Both the position numbers and the translations under genes were made by a program. A stretch of DNA of 64,000 nt from Desulfopila aestuarii DSM 18488 (GTDB taxonomy: Bacteria; Desulfobacterota; Desulfobulbia; Desulfobulbales; Desulfocapsaceae). The notes under the pieces are model-generated. The model was not told where the DNA came from and made no database searches. It was given only the letters and a program-made list of their open reading frames with translations. Position 1 is the first letter of the stretch; every line of letters starts with the position of its first letter. Of the stretch, positions 26,783-37,900 are shown in pieces. The DNA lies in contig CAMBBS010000017.1 in the NCBI GenBank assembly GCA_945863875.1, positions 24,071 through 88,070 on the forward strand. The letters are read 5' to 3'.

Positions 26783-27271
26783 CTAGCTGGTGGTTTCAAA
26801 TCTGTTCTTTGCAAGGTTTTTCCATACCTTGTCGGCAGGAAAGAGCTTGCCGTTCATGGCAATATAGACTCCGGGAGGCAGCGATTGAACGGCACCGAGA
26901 GCGCAGCCTATATTAAATACCGCATCGCTGGTTTTAAAAAGAGCAGGTTCCAGGGCACCGGTGAGAACGATGGTTTTTTGGACGATGTTTGTCAGTTCCC
27001 TGGCGGTTTCCACCATGGTGTCCGTTCCATGGGTAATGAGGATTCGGTCACAGGGGTCCTTGGCCACCGTTTCGGCAATCAGGGCCCGGTCCGCAGCGGT
27101 GAGGTCAAGGCTGTCCTTTCTCATCAGTGAATTGACGCTGTAGCTGAGAGAAAGGTTGAGCTCCGACAACACTTTTTCGATGTTTGGCGGCCCGACCTCA
27201 TACTCGCTTTTTGCATCGAAATACACCTTGTCGATGGTGCCGCCAACGGCGATTATTGAAATGTCAGCCAT
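26783..27271 (-). CDS. Single-domain asparaginase-family protein (N-terminal domain only)
   Basis: The 162-residue protein matches the N-terminal catalytic domain of L-asparaginase: IIAVGGTIDKVYFD with the nucleophile Thr, and LITHGTDTMVETARELT with the second Thr-Asp pair. The C-terminal domain found in 320-350 residue asparaginases is absent, and a clean end follows (WKNLAKNRFETTS). Short versions of this kind are known in proteobacteria as separate genes, so it need not be a truncation. Whether it hydrolyses asparagine is unknown. The frame is open upstream to 27355, but the family starts at MADISIIAVGGT. It is divergent from the NtrC-type regulator gene. Confidence 0.82.
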   Translation of the reverse strand: MADISIIAVGGTIDKVYFDAKSEYEVGPPNIEKVLSELNLSLSYSVNSLMRKDSLDLTAADRALIAETVAKDPCDRILITHGTDTMVETARELTNIVQKTIVLTGALEPALFKTSDAVFNIGCALGAVQSLPPGVYIAMNGKLFPADKVWKNLAKNRFETTS

Positions 27272-27504
27272 ATGCATCTCCAGAAAAAAATGAACAAAGA
27301 CAACTGCACGATAATGGGTCCGGTTTGCCGCGGAAAGAAAAAGCCTTCGTATCATTCATACACCCCGTGCGCTGAAAATCCAAGCTTTTTGCCTTGCGTT
27401 TCCATGTGGATTGGCACATATAGTGGCTTGTTAAACGAGTTGAAAGAGCAGTGTTTTTTTATCGAAGGGCAAGAAACAACTGTTTCCTGGAAAGGAGGAG
27501 CACG

Positions 27505-28863
27505 GTGGCGGCGAAAAAAGATCCGGTAACGATTCTGGTGGTCGATGACGACCAGGTACATCGGTATATGCTCTGCTCTATGCTGCAGGAGTGGGGCTGG
27601 CGCTGTGTCGAGGCCGACGACGGCAGCACGGCGGTGGCTGCTGTCGAAAAACACCACTACGATGCGGTTTTGATGGATGTTCGAATGGCCAGGATGGATG
27701 GACGCGAGGCCTTTACCCGCATTCAGGCCCTGCAGCCCAGTCTGCCGGTGATCATCATGACCGCGTATTCTTCCGTTGATGATGCGGTTGAGGTTATCCA
27801 GCAGGGGGCGCATGATTATCTCACCAAGCCGCTTGATTTCGACCGCCTGCGTCTGGCCCTGTTGCGTGCCGTCGATCATCATCAGGTGAGCAGCAAGAAA
27901 CAGCAGGCCGAAACCGGCAGTGCAAAGCTGGAGACGGCGATTATCGGCAGCTCACCGCCAATGCTCGAATTACTGGAGATGGTCAGTTATGTCGCGCCGA
28001 CCGAGGCGACGGTGCTGATCTATGGCGAGTCCGGGACAGGCAAGGAACTTGTCGCCGAGGCACTGCATGGGAACAGCGAGCGAAGAAAAGAACCTTTTAT
28101 CAAGGTAAACTGTGCGGCCCTTGTTGAAGGTCTTCTGGAGTCGGAGCTTTTCGGCCATGAAAAAGGCGCCTTTACCGGGGCGGAAAAAAAACGGGAAGGA
28201 AAGTTTGTCCAGGCCGACGGCGGGACGCTGTTTCTCGATGAGATCGGGGAGACTTCCCAGGCCATGCAGGTCAAACTGCTCCGGGTACTGCAGGAACAGG
28301 AGCTGCAACGTGTCGGCGGAGAAGAGACGGTCAAGGTGGACGTTCGCATCATCGCCGCGACCAACAGAAACCTCGAAGAAGAGGTGGTGGAAAATAGATT
28401 CCGTGAGGATCTGTATTATCGACTGAATGTGGTCATGCTGACCGTGCCGCCTCTTCGGGACCGGCGAGGGGATATTCCCCCGCTGGTGGAATATTTTGCC
28501 CGTAAATTCGCCGAGAAAAACCGCCGGGTTCTCGACGGGATCACCTCCGAATGTATGGAATTGCTTTCCAGGTACAGCTGGCCGGGTAATGTCAGAGAGC
28601 TGGAAAATGCCGTCGAAAGGGGCATCATTCTGATGCGTGGCACGGAACTGACGGAAAGGAGCCTGCCGCTCTCCATACAAAAAAAACTTCCCGGCCATGA
28701 TGCGCTGGAGGCAACCGCGCCCGTCTCTCTTTTTGATGCCGAGAAACAGCTTATCCTCAAAACCCTCATCGACACCGCGGGTAACAAGAGTGAGGCCTCA
28801 AGGAGGCTGGGGATCACGCGGAAAACGCTGCAGAGCAAGTTGAACAGATACGAAGAATCTTAG
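27505..28863 (+). CDS. Sigma-54-dependent response regulator, NtrC family
   Basis: An N-terminal receiver domain (about residues 8-122) has DDD acid residues, phospho-acceptor Asp in VLMDVRMARMDG and Lys in LTKPLDFDR. The central AAA+ domain carries Walker A GESGTGKE, the sigma-54 contact loop GAFTGA, and Walker B GGTLFLDEIGE. A C-terminal Fis-type helix-turn-helix (EASRRLGITRKTLQSKLNRY) binds DNA. It should activate a sigma-54 promoter on phosphorylation; its kinase partner is not adjacent. The GTG at 27505 is preceded by GGAGGAG and gives 452 residues; an earlier in-frame ATG lacks such a site. Confidence 0.94.
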   Translation: MAAKKDPVTILVVDDDQVHRYMLCSMLQEWGWRCVEADDGSTAVAAVEKHHYDAVLMDVRMARMDGREAFTRIQALQPSLPVIIMTAYSSVDDAVEVIQQGAHDYLTKPLDFDRLRLALLRAVDHHQVSSKKQQAETGSAKLETAIIGSSPPMLELLEMVSYVAPTEATVLIYGESGTGKELVAEALHGNSERRKEPFIKVNCAALVEGLLESELFGHEKGAFTGAEKKREGKFVQADGGTLFLDEIGETSQAMQVKLLRVLQEQELQRVGGEETVKVDVRIIAATNRNLEEEVVENRFREDLYYRLNVVMLTVPPLRDRRGDIPPLVEYFARKFAEKNRRVLDGITSECMELLSRYSWPGNVRELENAVERGIILMRGTELTERSLPLSIQKKLPGHDALEATAPVSLFDAEKQLILKTLIDTAGNKSEASRRLGITRKTLQSKLNRYEES

Positions 28864-29203
28864 TCCACGTGTTGAGGGTCCCTTCGACCGGCGTGGCGCG
28901 GTTGCAGCGATTTTTTGTTTTCTCTGGTTTTGCTGCTTTTTACCGGTCTCTCTCTTGCCGCACACACCATTCGATTTCGTTTTCCAACCGCCTCTGTCAT
29001 AGGGCCAACACGACCTGGTAACTCTGCGCCCTTTCTGACTTGATATGATAGCGGTTTATTAATGATTCAGCGTTACTTGACAAGGAAAAACCAGCTACTT
29101 ATTGTTGGCACAAGTTTGAATATGGCGTGGTTGGCGTGTGCATCGTTGATGCCACAACGGCCCGGTACGGGAATTGAAATTTGCTGACAAAGGGAGGAAA
29201 TGG
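28864..29203 (+). promoter_or_regulatory. 340-nt intergenic region with candidate grpE promoter
   Basis: No gene is seen between the regulator and grpE. A candidate promoter with TTGACA (29077-29082), a 17-nt spacer and TATTGT (29100-29105) lies about 100 nt before the grpE GTG. I looked for a CIRCE inverted repeat and a sigma-32 type promoter and found neither clearly. The first half (28900-28980) is T-rich and has no recognisable structure. Confidence 0.45.
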
Positions 29204-29827
29204 GTGAGCGAAGAGAAACTAAACGAAGAGCTTCAAGAGGACACTGAAGTTGCTGTTGAGGTTGAAAGCGGTTCCAAAACCCCCGAGGAAACCATTGATA
29301 ATGAAGAGCAGGGGGAAGAAGTGGAACGTGACCTGGAAAAAGAACTCGCTGAGGCGCAGCAAGAAATAGCCGATCTTCGCGATAAAATGCTGCGTGCGGC
29401 TGCAGAAAATGAAAATTTCAAGAAGCGGGTGGAGCGTGAACGATTAGCGAGCCTTAAGTACGCCGGCGAGACCATCTTTAAAGAGATCCTGCCGGTAGTC
29501 GACAATCTCGAGCGTGCTCTCGGCCAGGGCGTAGTTGAAGGAGTACCTGCCGAGAAGAATCTGGCCGCCTTGCTTGAAGGTGTCCAGCTGACACTGAAGA
29601 GGCTCGTTGCAACGCTGGAAAAGTTTGACGTAAAGACGATAGAGAGTGTCGGCAAACCTTTTGATCCCAAGCATCAGGACGCAATGACGATGGCCGAAAG
29701 TGACAGCGTACCGGCCAATCATGTCCTCACCGAATTTGAGAAGGGATATTCCTACAAAGACCGGTTGCTGCGACCCGCCAAGGTTGTCGTCTCTTCAGGG
29801 AAAAATGAGGAAAAGACGAAAGAATAA
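29204..29827 (+). CDS. grpE: Nucleotide exchange factor GrpE
   Basis: GrpE releases ADP from DnaK in the chaperone cycle. A long acidic N-terminal tail leads into a coiled coil (EKELAEAQQEIADLRDKMLRAAAENENFKKRVERE, about residues 45-80). The C-terminal beta domain follows with VGKPFDPKHQDAMTM and FEKGYSYKDRLLRPAKVVVS. I chose the GTG at 29204 with GGGAGGAAA upstream, giving 207 residues starting VSEEKLNEE. dnaK follows after 153 nt. Confidence 0.95.
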   Translation: MSEEKLNEELQEDTEVAVEVESGSKTPEETIDNEEQGEEVERDLEKELAEAQQEIADLRDKMLRAAAENENFKKRVERERLASLKYAGETIFKEILPVVDNLERALGQGVVEGVPAEKNLAALLEGVQLTLKRLVATLEKFDVKTIESVGKPFDPKHQDAMTMAESDSVPANHVLTEFEKGYSYKDRLLRPAKVVVSSGKNEEKTKE

Positions 29828-29980
29828 GAAAAACGGAAACAGTCTCAATCTCTTGACAAATAAGGGAAGATGACAACTTTAGAAGAGGTTGCCACTACCA
29901 TGGGTAGAGCAATTAACAGAACGTTTAAAGAATGCTGAACGGATAGATAATCCGCTGAGAATGTTATAAGGAGAGAGAAG

Positions 29981-31891
29981 ATGGGTAAGATTATTGGAAT
30001 TGACCTGGGTACCACCAATTCATGTGTGGCAATTATGGAGGGGGGCGAACCAAAGGTAATTACCAACGTGGAAGGAAACAGAACAACTCCATCCGTTGTT
30101 GCCTTCACTGATAACAATGAGCGATTAGTCGGGCAGGTTGCCAAACGTCAGGCGGTAACGAATCCCACACGGACGCTGTATGCGATAAAACGTCTTATCG
30201 GACGAAAATTTTCTGACATTGAGGTGAAGCGTTCCATCGAAATCAGCCCGTTTAAGATTGTTGAAGGCAGTAACGGCAGCGTAGCCGTCAATGTTGATGG
30301 CACGGTGTATCGACCAGCGGAAATTTCGGCGATGATTCTTACCAAGATGAAGCAGACCGCGGAAGAGTACCTGGGAGAAGAAGTAACCGATGCGGTTGTT
30401 ACCGTTCCTGCTTATTTCAACGATTCACAGCGTCAAGCGACCAAAGACGCGGGAAAGATCGCCGGGCTCAATGTTTTGCGCATCATCAACGAGCCGACGG
30501 CAGCCTCGCTTGCCTACGGTCTCGACAAGAAAGGTGAGGAAAAAATCGCCGTCTTTGACCTTGGTGGAGGTACCTTCGATATTTCCATCCTGGAGATCGG
30601 TGACGGTGTCTTTGAAGTAAAGTCGACCCACGGCGACACCTTTCTCGGCGGCGAAGATTTTGACATGAGGATTGTCAACTGGCTGGCCGATGAGTTCAAG
30701 CGGCAGCAGGGCATTGACCTCAGATCTGATAAAATGGCTCTGCAGCGTTTGAAAGAAGAGGCCGAGAAAGCAAAGATGGAGCTGTCCACCACCAAGGAGA
30801 CCGATATTAATCTGCCGTTTATTACTGCCGATGCATCCGGTCCCAAACACCTCAATTTAAAGCTGAGCCGCGCCAAACTTGAGAATCTGGTCGAGGATTT
30901 GATTGAGCGTGTCGTCGGCCCCTGCAAGACCGCGCTGAAAGATGCGGGCCTTTCCGCATCCGATATCGATGAGGTCATTCTCGTTGGCGGTATGACCAGG
31001 ATGCCGAAAGTACAGGAAAAAGTTAAGGAAATATTTGGTAAAGAGCCCCACAAAGGTGTCAACCCCGATGAGGTCGTGGCTATTGGTGCGGCTATTCAGG
31101 GCGGTGTGCTTCGAGGTGATGTAAAAGATGTTCTGCTGCTGGATGTCACGCCGCTTTCCCTGGGTATCGAGACCCTTGGTGGCGTCACCACTAAATTGAT
31201 CGAAAAGAATACCACGGTGCCGACCAAAAAGAGTCAGATTTTCTCGACGGCTGCCGATAATCAACCGGCGGTTTCCATTCACGTTCTCCAGGGCGAGCGG
31301 GAAATGGCCCAGGATAATAAGACCATCGGACGTTTTGAACTGACTGATATTCCACCCGCCCCGCGTGGCGTACCACAAATTGAAGTTACCTTTGATCTTG
31401 ACGCCAACGGAATTCTCAGCGTCGGGGCCAAGGATCTGGGAACCGGAAAACATCAGTCCATCAAAATCACCGCTTCTTCCGGTCTGACCAAGGAAGAGAT
31501 CGAGAGAATGACCAAGGATGCGGAGCTCCATGCCGACGAAGACAAGAAACGCAAAGAGCTCGTCGAGACGCGCAACTCCGCTGATGCCTTAGTGCACGCA
31601 AGCGAAAAAAGCCTGAAAGATCTCGCCGACAAAGTTGACGATCAAACCAAGGCCAGTGTGCAAAAAGAGATAGATAATGTTAAAAAGGTAAAAGATGGTG
31701 ATGACATAGATGCCATCAAGGCAGCGGTTGAGGCTTTGACCCAGGCCTCCCATAAACTGGCCGAATTGATGTATGCCCAGGCAGCGAAGGAGAATCCCGA
31801 CGCAGCAGCCGGCGCCGATGGCGGTGCCGGTGGCAAGAAGAAGAAAGACGATGATGATGTCGTCGATGCCGACTTCGAAGAAGTGAAGTAA
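29981..31891 (+). CDS. dnaK: Molecular chaperone DnaK (Hsp70)
   Basis: This is a full-length 636-residue Hsp70. The ATPase domain starts [17 protein letters not shown] and has [12 protein letters not shown] and [14 protein letters not shown]. The substrate domain begins near residue 395 ([13 protein letters not shown]), and the tail ends in the conserved acidic DADFEEVK. It folds nascent and stress-damaged proteins with GrpE. AAGGAGAGAG precedes the ATG. dnaJ is not adjacent. A very strong terminator follows. Confidence 0.98.
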   Translation: MGKIIGIDLGTTNSCVAIMEGGEPKVITNVEGNRTTPSVVAFTDNNERLVGQVAKRQAVTNPTRTLYAIKRLIGRKFSDIEVKRSIEISPFKIVEGSNGSVAVNVDGTVYRPAEISAMILTKMKQTAEEYLGEEVTDAVVTVPAYFNDSQRQATKDAGKIAGLNVLRIINEPTAASLAYGLDKKGEEKIAVFDLGGGTFDISILEIGDGVFEVKSTHGDTFLGGEDFDMRIVNWLADEFKRQQGIDLRSDKMALQRLKEEAEKAKMELSTTKETDINLPFITADASGPKHLNLKLSRAKLENLVEDLIERVVGPCKTALKDAGLSASDIDEVILVGGMTRMPKVQEKVKEIFGKEPHKGVNPDEVVAIGAAIQGGVLRGDVKDVLLLDVTPLSLGIETLGGVTTKLIEKNTTVPTKKSQIFSTAADNQPAVSIHVLQGEREMAQDNKTIGRFELTDIPPAPRGVPQIEVTFDLDANGILSVGAKDLGTGKHQSIKITASSGLTKEEIERMTKDAELHADEDKKRKELVETRNSADALVHASEKSLKDLADKVDDQTKASVQKEIDNVKKVKDGDDIDAIKAAVEALTQASHKLAELMYAQAAKENPDAAAGADGGAGGKKKKDDDDVVDADFEEVK

Positions 31892-31902
31892 CTGGTAACA
31901 CT

Positions 31903-31949
31903 TAAAAAAAAGGGAGGAGGGAAAATTTTTCCCTCCTCCCTTTTTTTTG
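31903..31949 (+). terminator. Strong terminator after dnaK
   Basis: Arms GGGAGGAGGGAAAA and TTTTTCCCTCCTCCC form a near-perfect hairpin flanked by A8 before and T8 after. The symmetric flanks mean it can stop transcription in either direction. Confidence 0.92.
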
Positions 31950-32044
31950 TGCTTTAAGGTATGATATCCACCGTGATTATTGGTAATAACGGGAAATAAG
32001 CCAAAATTTTTCTTATGCATTAAATCAACAGACAAAAGGCAGTT

Positions 32045-33010
32045 ATGAAAATATTATCAGGTATTCAACCCTCCGGTCAGCTGCATATCGGCAATTACTT
32101 TGGCATGATGCAAACCATGATTTCTCATATGGAGAGCGATGAACTGTATGTGTTTATTGTCGATCTCCACGCTCTTACTTCCGTGCACGACAGTGCTAAA
32201 CTTGCCACGGGGACCCTCGAAGCTGCCGCCGATTTTCTGGCTTTGGGGCTTGATCCTGATAAATGTATCTTTTGGGTGCAGTCCGATGTCCCGGAGGTGT
32301 GTGAGTTGACGTGGATCCTCTCGACTCTCGCCCCGATGGGACTCATCGAGCGTTGTCATTCTTACAAAGATAAGGTGGCCAAAGGCGTTACCGCCAGTCA
32401 CGGCCTTTTTTCCTATCCAGTGCTGATGGCCGCCGACATTCTGCTCTATCAGGCGGAGCAGGTACCGGTCGGCAAAGATCAGAAACAGCATCTGGAAGTT
32501 GCCCGCGATCTGGCCATTAAATTCAACAATCACTACGGCGAGACCTTTGTCGTACCCGAGCCGGCAATCAGTGAGACAATGGCGACGGTACCCGGCATAG
32601 ATGGTCAGAAGATGTCCAAGTCCTATGGCAATACCATCCCTATCTTTCTCGAGGGAAAACAGTTGAAAAAGCGGGTCATGGCCATCGAAACCGATGCCAC
32701 ACCGGTCGAAGAACCCAAAAATCCGGACAGCTGCAACCTGTATAAGATCATGCAACTGTTTGCCGCGCCTGCCCGGATGCAGGAAATTCATGATCTCTAT
32801 GTCAACGGTGGCGCTGCCTATGGGTATCTGAAACTTGAACTGCTGGATTTGCTTAACGATAAATTTGGTGAGGCGAGAAAGAAGAAACAGCAATATCTGT
32901 GCGACCCGGCCATGTTGCGCGCTATCCTGGCAAAAGGCGCCGAAAAGGCCCGGGAGAAGGCGATTGTCACCCTTGATGTTGTCCGTGACCGCGTTGGTTT
33001 GAAATATTGA
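32045..33010 (+). CDS. trpS: Tryptophan--tRNA ligase
   Basis: This class I aminoacyl-tRNA synthetase charges tRNA-Trp. The start MKILSGIQPSGQLHIGNYFG contains the HIGH-type motif (HIGN), and KMSKS is seen intact in GQKMSKSYGNTI. The SYPVLMAADILLYQAEQVPVGKDQ-type segment holds the tryptophan site. The 321-residue length is standard. It begins 95 nt after the dnaK terminator and is followed 46 nt later by the HD-domain gene. Confidence 0.97.
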   Translation: MKILSGIQPSGQLHIGNYFGMMQTMISHMESDELYVFIVDLHALTSVHDSAKLATGTLEAAADFLALGLDPDKCIFWVQSDVPEVCELTWILSTLAPMGLIERCHSYKDKVAKGVTASHGLFSYPVLMAADILLYQAEQVPVGKDQKQHLEVARDLAIKFNNHYGETFVVPEPAISETMATVPGIDGQKMSKSYGNTIPIFLEGKQLKKRVMAIETDATPVEEPKNPDSCNLYKIMQLFAAPARMQEIHDLYVNGGAAYGYLKLELLDLLNDKFGEARKKKQQYLCDPAMLRAILAKGAEKAREKAIVTLDVVRDRVGLKY

Positions 33011-33056
33011 TTTTCACATTGTCTTCTGTATTGGAACTTTGATTGGGAGAAAGAGC

Positions 33057-33623
33057 ATGACCTATGGCCTGACCCGGGAAGAGGGACTGGAACTCGTCCG
33101 GAAGCATTTAAAAAATCAGAACCTTGTCAACCATTCACTGGCCGCCGAGGCGGTGCTCCGGGCCATGGCCGAGAGGCTCGGGGAGGACCGGGACAAGTGG
33201 GGCCTTGCCGGCCTGCTGCACGATCTGGATAGCGAAAGCCAACCCGATCTGGTCACCCATACCTCCGAGACGGTGGCCATCTTAAAGGAAAAGGGGCTTG
33301 ATCCGGAGATTGTTGAGGCCATACGTCTACACAACCCCAGTGCCTGGCCCGGGGAGCAGCGCACCACCGTCTTTCATCATGCCCTTGCCGCCGGGGAGAC
33401 CATTACCGGCTTGATCATTGCCGCCGCTTTCGTCAATCCGGCCAAAGAACTGGCTGCGGTAAAAGCCAAATCGGTAAAAAAACGCTATAAGGAAAAGGCC
33501 TTTGCCCGCGGGGCCGACCGTGAGGTCATCGCTGAGTGCGAAAAGGCCGGCATTCCGCTGGCCGAATTTTGCGAGTTAAGCCTTTGCGCCATGCAGGCGA
33601 TCGCTGAAGAGATCGGGCTCTGA
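33057..33623 (+). CDS. HD-domain hydrolase-like protein
   Basis: The 188-residue protein has an HD fold: His in LVNHSLAAEAVLRAMAERLG, the HD pair in GLAGLLHDLDSE, and the second His region EAIRLHNPSAWPGE plus FHHALAAGETI. This is like the metal-dependent phosphohydrolases annotated as HDIG-type. The natural substrate is unknown. The ATG at 33057 has GGGAGAAAG upstream. It is probably cotranscribed with trpS and ends at the shared terminator at 33672. Confidence 0.85.
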   Translation: MTYGLTREEGLELVRKHLKNQNLVNHSLAAEAVLRAMAERLGEDRDKWGLAGLLHDLDSESQPDLVTHTSETVAILKEKGLDPEIVEAIRLHNPSAWPGEQRTTVFHHALAAGETITGLIIAAAFVNPAKELAAVKAKSVKKRYKEKAFARGADREVIAECEKAGIPLAEFCELSLCAMQAIAEEIGL

Positions 33624-33671
33624 GCTGAGAGTTGAGATGTGAACGAACTGGTTTAATGACCAAAGGGTAAT

Positions 33672-33718
33672 AAAGATCAAGGGTAACGGAAAAATATTGC
33701 CGTTACCCTTGATCTTTT
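33672..33718. terminator. Bidirectional terminator between convergent genes
   Basis: An 18-bp perfect stem (AAAGATCAAGGGTAACGG with CCGTTACCCTTGATCTTT) encloses a loop of about 10 nt. Runs of A before and T after make it usable for both the trpS-HD transcript and the oppositely oriented immunophilin gene. Confidence 0.88.
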
Positions 33719-33737
33719 ACAACTGTATCCAGGTCAT

Positions 33738-34769
33738 TTACTGGAAATTCACCAGTTCAACATCGAAGACCATGATTGCATTGGGTGGAATCGGACCGCG
33801 CCCCGACGGACCATAGCCGAGACTGGGCGGAATGATCAGAACGCGCTTCTCACCCTTTTTCATGCCGAGCAGGGCTTCGTCCCAGCCTTTGATCACCTGG
33901 CCGGAGCCGACCGGGAAATCGATCGGCTGCTTACGATCATAGGAGCTGTCAAATTTTTTGCCGTTCAGCAGTTTGCCGGTATAATGCACAGTGACCATTG
34001 CACCCTTTGTCGGGCTATCGCCCTCGCCTTCTGCAACAACGACATATTTGAGTCCGGAGGGAGTAGTCACGGCTTTTGGCCATTGTTCGTCAATCAGGGC
34101 CTGTTCTGTCTCCAGTCCCGCGAGTTCTTTGTCCCGCTGGTTCTTTTCGAAGTTTGCCAGCAGGGCATCAAAGGCCTTCTGGTCGCTTTGAAAGGCTTCA
34201 GCGGCGGCACCGACGCGGATAATTTCAATGGAATTAAGGGCGTCGTCGCCGGCAATTTTATCGACTACATCCTGGCCTGAGACAACATGGCCAAAGACTG
34301 TGTGCTTGCCGTCCAGCCATGTAGTCGCCACGTGGGTGATAAAAAACTGGCTGCCGTTTGTTCCAGGTCCGGCGTTGGCCATAGAGAGAATTCCGGGGCC
34401 GGAATGGGTCAGGCTCGGATCAATTTCGTCGGGGAAGGTATAGCCCGGTCCGCCGGTACCTGTGCCCAACGGACAGCCGCCCTGGATCATGAAGTTGGGG
34501 ATGACACGATGGAATTTCATTCCATCGTAAAATTTATCACCTTTCGCCTTGGCGCCGCCGCCGAGATCTTTCGTCCCTTCAGCCAGACCGACAAAGTTGG
34601 TTACGGTAAGGGGTGTTTTTTCAAATTCAAGCTTGCAGAGTATTTCTCCCTTGGCGGTATCAAAATTTGCGTACAGGCCATCTTTTAGCTTTGTTGTTGC
34701 CATTCCTGATTCTCCAGATAAAAGTATAAAAGTAAAAATGAATACGAACAGGGTGCAGATTCTATACAT
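33738..34769 (-). CDS. Secreted cyclophilin-FKBP dual peptidyl-prolyl isomerase
   Basis: A signal peptide ([24 protein letters not shown]) leads to a cyclophilin domain (about residues 30-185). Its active-site residues are seen in [20 protein letters not shown] and [10 protein letters not shown]. After a helical linker (about 190-235) comes a complete FKBP domain (about 240-343) with [36 protein letters not shown] and [13 protein letters not shown]. Both domains keep their catalytic signatures. The protein should assist folding in the periplasm. The ATG at 34769 has GGAG 6 nt upstream. Confidence 0.92.
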   Translation of the reverse strand: MYRICTLFVFIFTFILLSGESGMATTKLKDGLYANFDTAKGEILCKLEFEKTPLTVTNFVGLAEGTKDLGGGAKAKGDKFYDGMKFHRVIPNFMIQGGCPLGTGTGGPGYTFPDEIDPSLTHSGPGILSMANAGPGTNGSQFFITHVATTWLDGKHTVFGHVVSGQDVVDKIAGDDALNSIEIIRVGAAAEAFQSDQKAFDALLANFEKNQRDKELAGLETEQALIDEQWPKAVTTPSGLKYVVVAEGEGDSPTKGAMVTVHYTGKLLNGKKFDSSYDRKQPIDFPVGSGQVIKGWDEALLGMKKGEKRVLIIPPSLGYGPSGRGPIPPNAIMVFDVELVNFQ

Positions 34770-34949
34770 AGATTCTCCTTTTGCAAAGGTTTTCAGGTAA
34801 AAAATATCAGTAATTCGGTTGTATTTCCGGCTCGGCACTCCGATAAGACGACAGAGCACCAGCATATTGCCGGTTGCTACTATAGCGGATGAGAGTCACG
34901 ATGGACACTGATTCCTCGATGTTTGTTCCGCTTGCTCCGTGACTCTCCC

Positions 34950-37900
34950 TTACGGCTGCGGCATCGGGGGCGGGGGGATGGTCAGTTCGACTTTACACAG
35001 AAGTTCCAGGTCCTCACCCTCTTTTGTCCTGACGACCTTGATGTCAATGGTTGCACCCGCCTTGGCGTCAAGCATGGCGATGCGCAGGTCGGCCATGTCG
35101 AACACAGGATATCCATTGACCTGCTGCAGGACGTCACCTGGCAGCAGTCCCGCGGCGGCCGCCTTGCCGTGGGGGCTGAGCCGGCTGATTTTCAAAAAGC
35201 TCCGGCCATCTCTTTGCTCCGTATCAAGGACGATACCGATCTTTGGCGCCTCGGCAAGTTCTGCCGGAGCTGCGAGAAAATAATAATCGGCCACTTCCGC
35301 CAGCTTGGCGGGGGCACTGTCGCTGGAAATATTCAACACCGAGGCCTGCTCTACCGGCCGTCTCCGCTGTACTCGGGGCGGTATGCCCGAGTCCTTGCGG
35401 GTATGTTGCGAGCCTGCCAGGACCACCAGCTGATACTCCGGGTGGCTGGTGAGAAAGGCGGCGATATTTTCCGCCATGGTCTCGTCCCACAGTCCCTGGG
35501 CCTGAATAAAGCCGCTTACCGCACCACTGGCGTGACTGCCCTGCATATGCAGCGAATGCATCAAGGAGAGTCGTTCGCCGTAGCCGGGCATATCGAGATT
35601 TCGGTCTGCGGGCAGGATTTCCCGCACTTCTTTAGCCAAAGTGTCGGTGCCGCCTGTGCGAAAGACCTCGGAGGTAATCCGCCGGTCAAGATTGAGGCCG
35701 ATGACCGGCAACCTGTTTTTCTTGGCAAAATTGATTATGTCTCGGAAGTAACGGTAATCAAATCGCCAGACGTTATAATAATCGGATTCTTTCAAAAAGG
35801 TCTGTTCAGCAACCTCTTCGCCGCTTAAGGTATATCTGTCAAGTGCTGCCTGGGAGGAAGTGGGAAACATCTCCATGCCGATGGCAATCTTTGGATTATT
35901 TCTATGCAGGGCCTCGATAATTCGCAGCTGCAACAGATGGTCGGCAAGGGAGGTGTGGGTCTCACCGACATAGACCACCCGGGCCTCGGCAAGCTTTTCG
36001 ACGATCTGTGCAAAAGGAGCAAGGGCGGAGGTTACGCCACCGGCAGGCAGTTCCTCCAGAACAACACGGAGACCGGAAGGCGTCGGCTCAATCCTTTTGG
36101 TCGTGTTGCGGCCGTCCTGGAAGGTCAGGCAGGAGTATTTGCCGTAATGACTGATGCGCCGGGCAACAGCGGCAGTTTGTTCCTCTGCGCTGCTGGAAAC
36201 CAGCACGGCGACATGATTTGGGTTCAGGGGATGCCGACGCACATCAAGGGTGAAGCCTTCTTTTACATGGTCCGGCAGGGCAAAGAGGGCTCTGCTCGGT
36301 GCCTGGTCAGGTCCGAGAAAGAGCAGGTCGTGTTCGCTCAGTTCCAGGTTGCTGACTTCTGCGGCGGTGGTAATGCGCAGCCCCTTTTTATCGAGCGTAT
36401 CAAGAAATGGTTGATAAAGGTCCCGGTCGCTCTCCTTGCCAAGAATGACCAGCTTTTTTTCTGCGCCGATGAACCTCGACCAGACGGGGGGCAGCTCTTT
36501 TTCGGTCAGCTGCCTGAGAAAGGCATGGTCGGGATCAACTGTAAATGCCAGAGGCACCTGGTCAAGAGGAATGGATATGTGGTTTCTTTTCTCGGTAATC
36601 GCCGGGTATACCTCAATGGTCGATGACACGGTTTCAATCCGGATCGGCACGACCAGAGAAAAGGGTTCCGCCGATTGCTGGACCAGGGTGAAAGAGAGGA
36701 GGGGCGTATTCCGGGTGTAATCGATTTTGATGTCTTCGACCCCCAGTTCGGCAATGTCGTTTCTCGTAAGCCTTTCGGTGAAAAATCTGTCCAGGTCACG
36801 TGCTGAAGCGGTGGTGAAACTCTTTTGCAGGTCACTCCAGCCGGCGTTTTTGCCGTTATAATCCGCATAAAAAAGGCGTATGCCGTCAGCGAAGGCCTTT
36901 TTGCCGATCCTCTCTCGTAATTCGTGAAAGAGCAATGCTCCCCGGTTATAGCCCACTGCTCGCCGTGCTTCAGCCATCGGCTGGTCATGGCTGGCAGAGG
37001 TGAAAGCGGCCAGGGGAATGGCGGATTCCTTGTGCACATAGCTGAGGTATCTGGTAATACTCTCCAGGCGATCGGCTCTCCCTTCGCCTTTTTCCTCGCG
37101 AAAGGCATGGTCGGTGAGAAAGGCGGTAAGGCCTTCACACCAGTTGCCCTCGGACGAGTCGACTGCCACACCATTACCGAACCAGGAATGGACAATTTCG
37201 TGGCCAAGGGAGGTTTCCTTGATGAAGGGGAGGCGCAGGACCATCTGGCCAAGAAGGGTAAAGGTCGGCATACCGTAGCCGGTGGGAAGCCGGTTGGCGG
37301 CGATGACATAGTGGTTATAGGGGTAGGGGCCGATCTCTTTTTCATAGCGCCTGAGAAAGTCTGCCGCCGTCTGCAGGTAATCGCCTGCGAGTCCGGCGTC
37401 TTCTTTGAAAAACATTGTATAGGCCGTCAGACCTGCACGGACGCGTTGTTCTTTCATGGAGTATGGTCCGGCATTGAAGTGAATGCTGGTGACCGGTTTG
37501 GCAAAAGTTGCCGTGACTGTATTGCCCTGTTGTCGCAGTGGAAAGCTGTCGGCCTCCATGACCGCGGAAAAATGATCAGGCAGGATGGCGGTAACCTGGA
37601 ATCGCATCGGTTGTTGCGGAAGGGGGTACCAGTTGCTCGACAGGGAAATCCCGGCGGGGCTGATCAGGTTGTCAAAATCTTTGCCGATCCTTCGGGTAAA
37701 TGAAAGGTAGAGGGTGCGTCCCGTCTCTGCCGCGGGAAGAATGAGCACATCGCCTGGCGGCAGAAGTTCATGTTCCCCGCCGGTTTCATCCTGGAGCAGG
37801 GAGCCGGTTATCTCCAGTCCGTATAAAAAAAGGGTAAGTTTTTCACCTTTTTTAATGGTAATCTTGCTGGTGCCGATCAGCCGGCCCTCTTCAGGGACAA

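Noticed and set aside
28864..29203. CIRCE element or hrcA remains before grpE
   Set aside because: I looked for the TTAGCACTC inverted repeat and for HrcA coding sequence and found neither.
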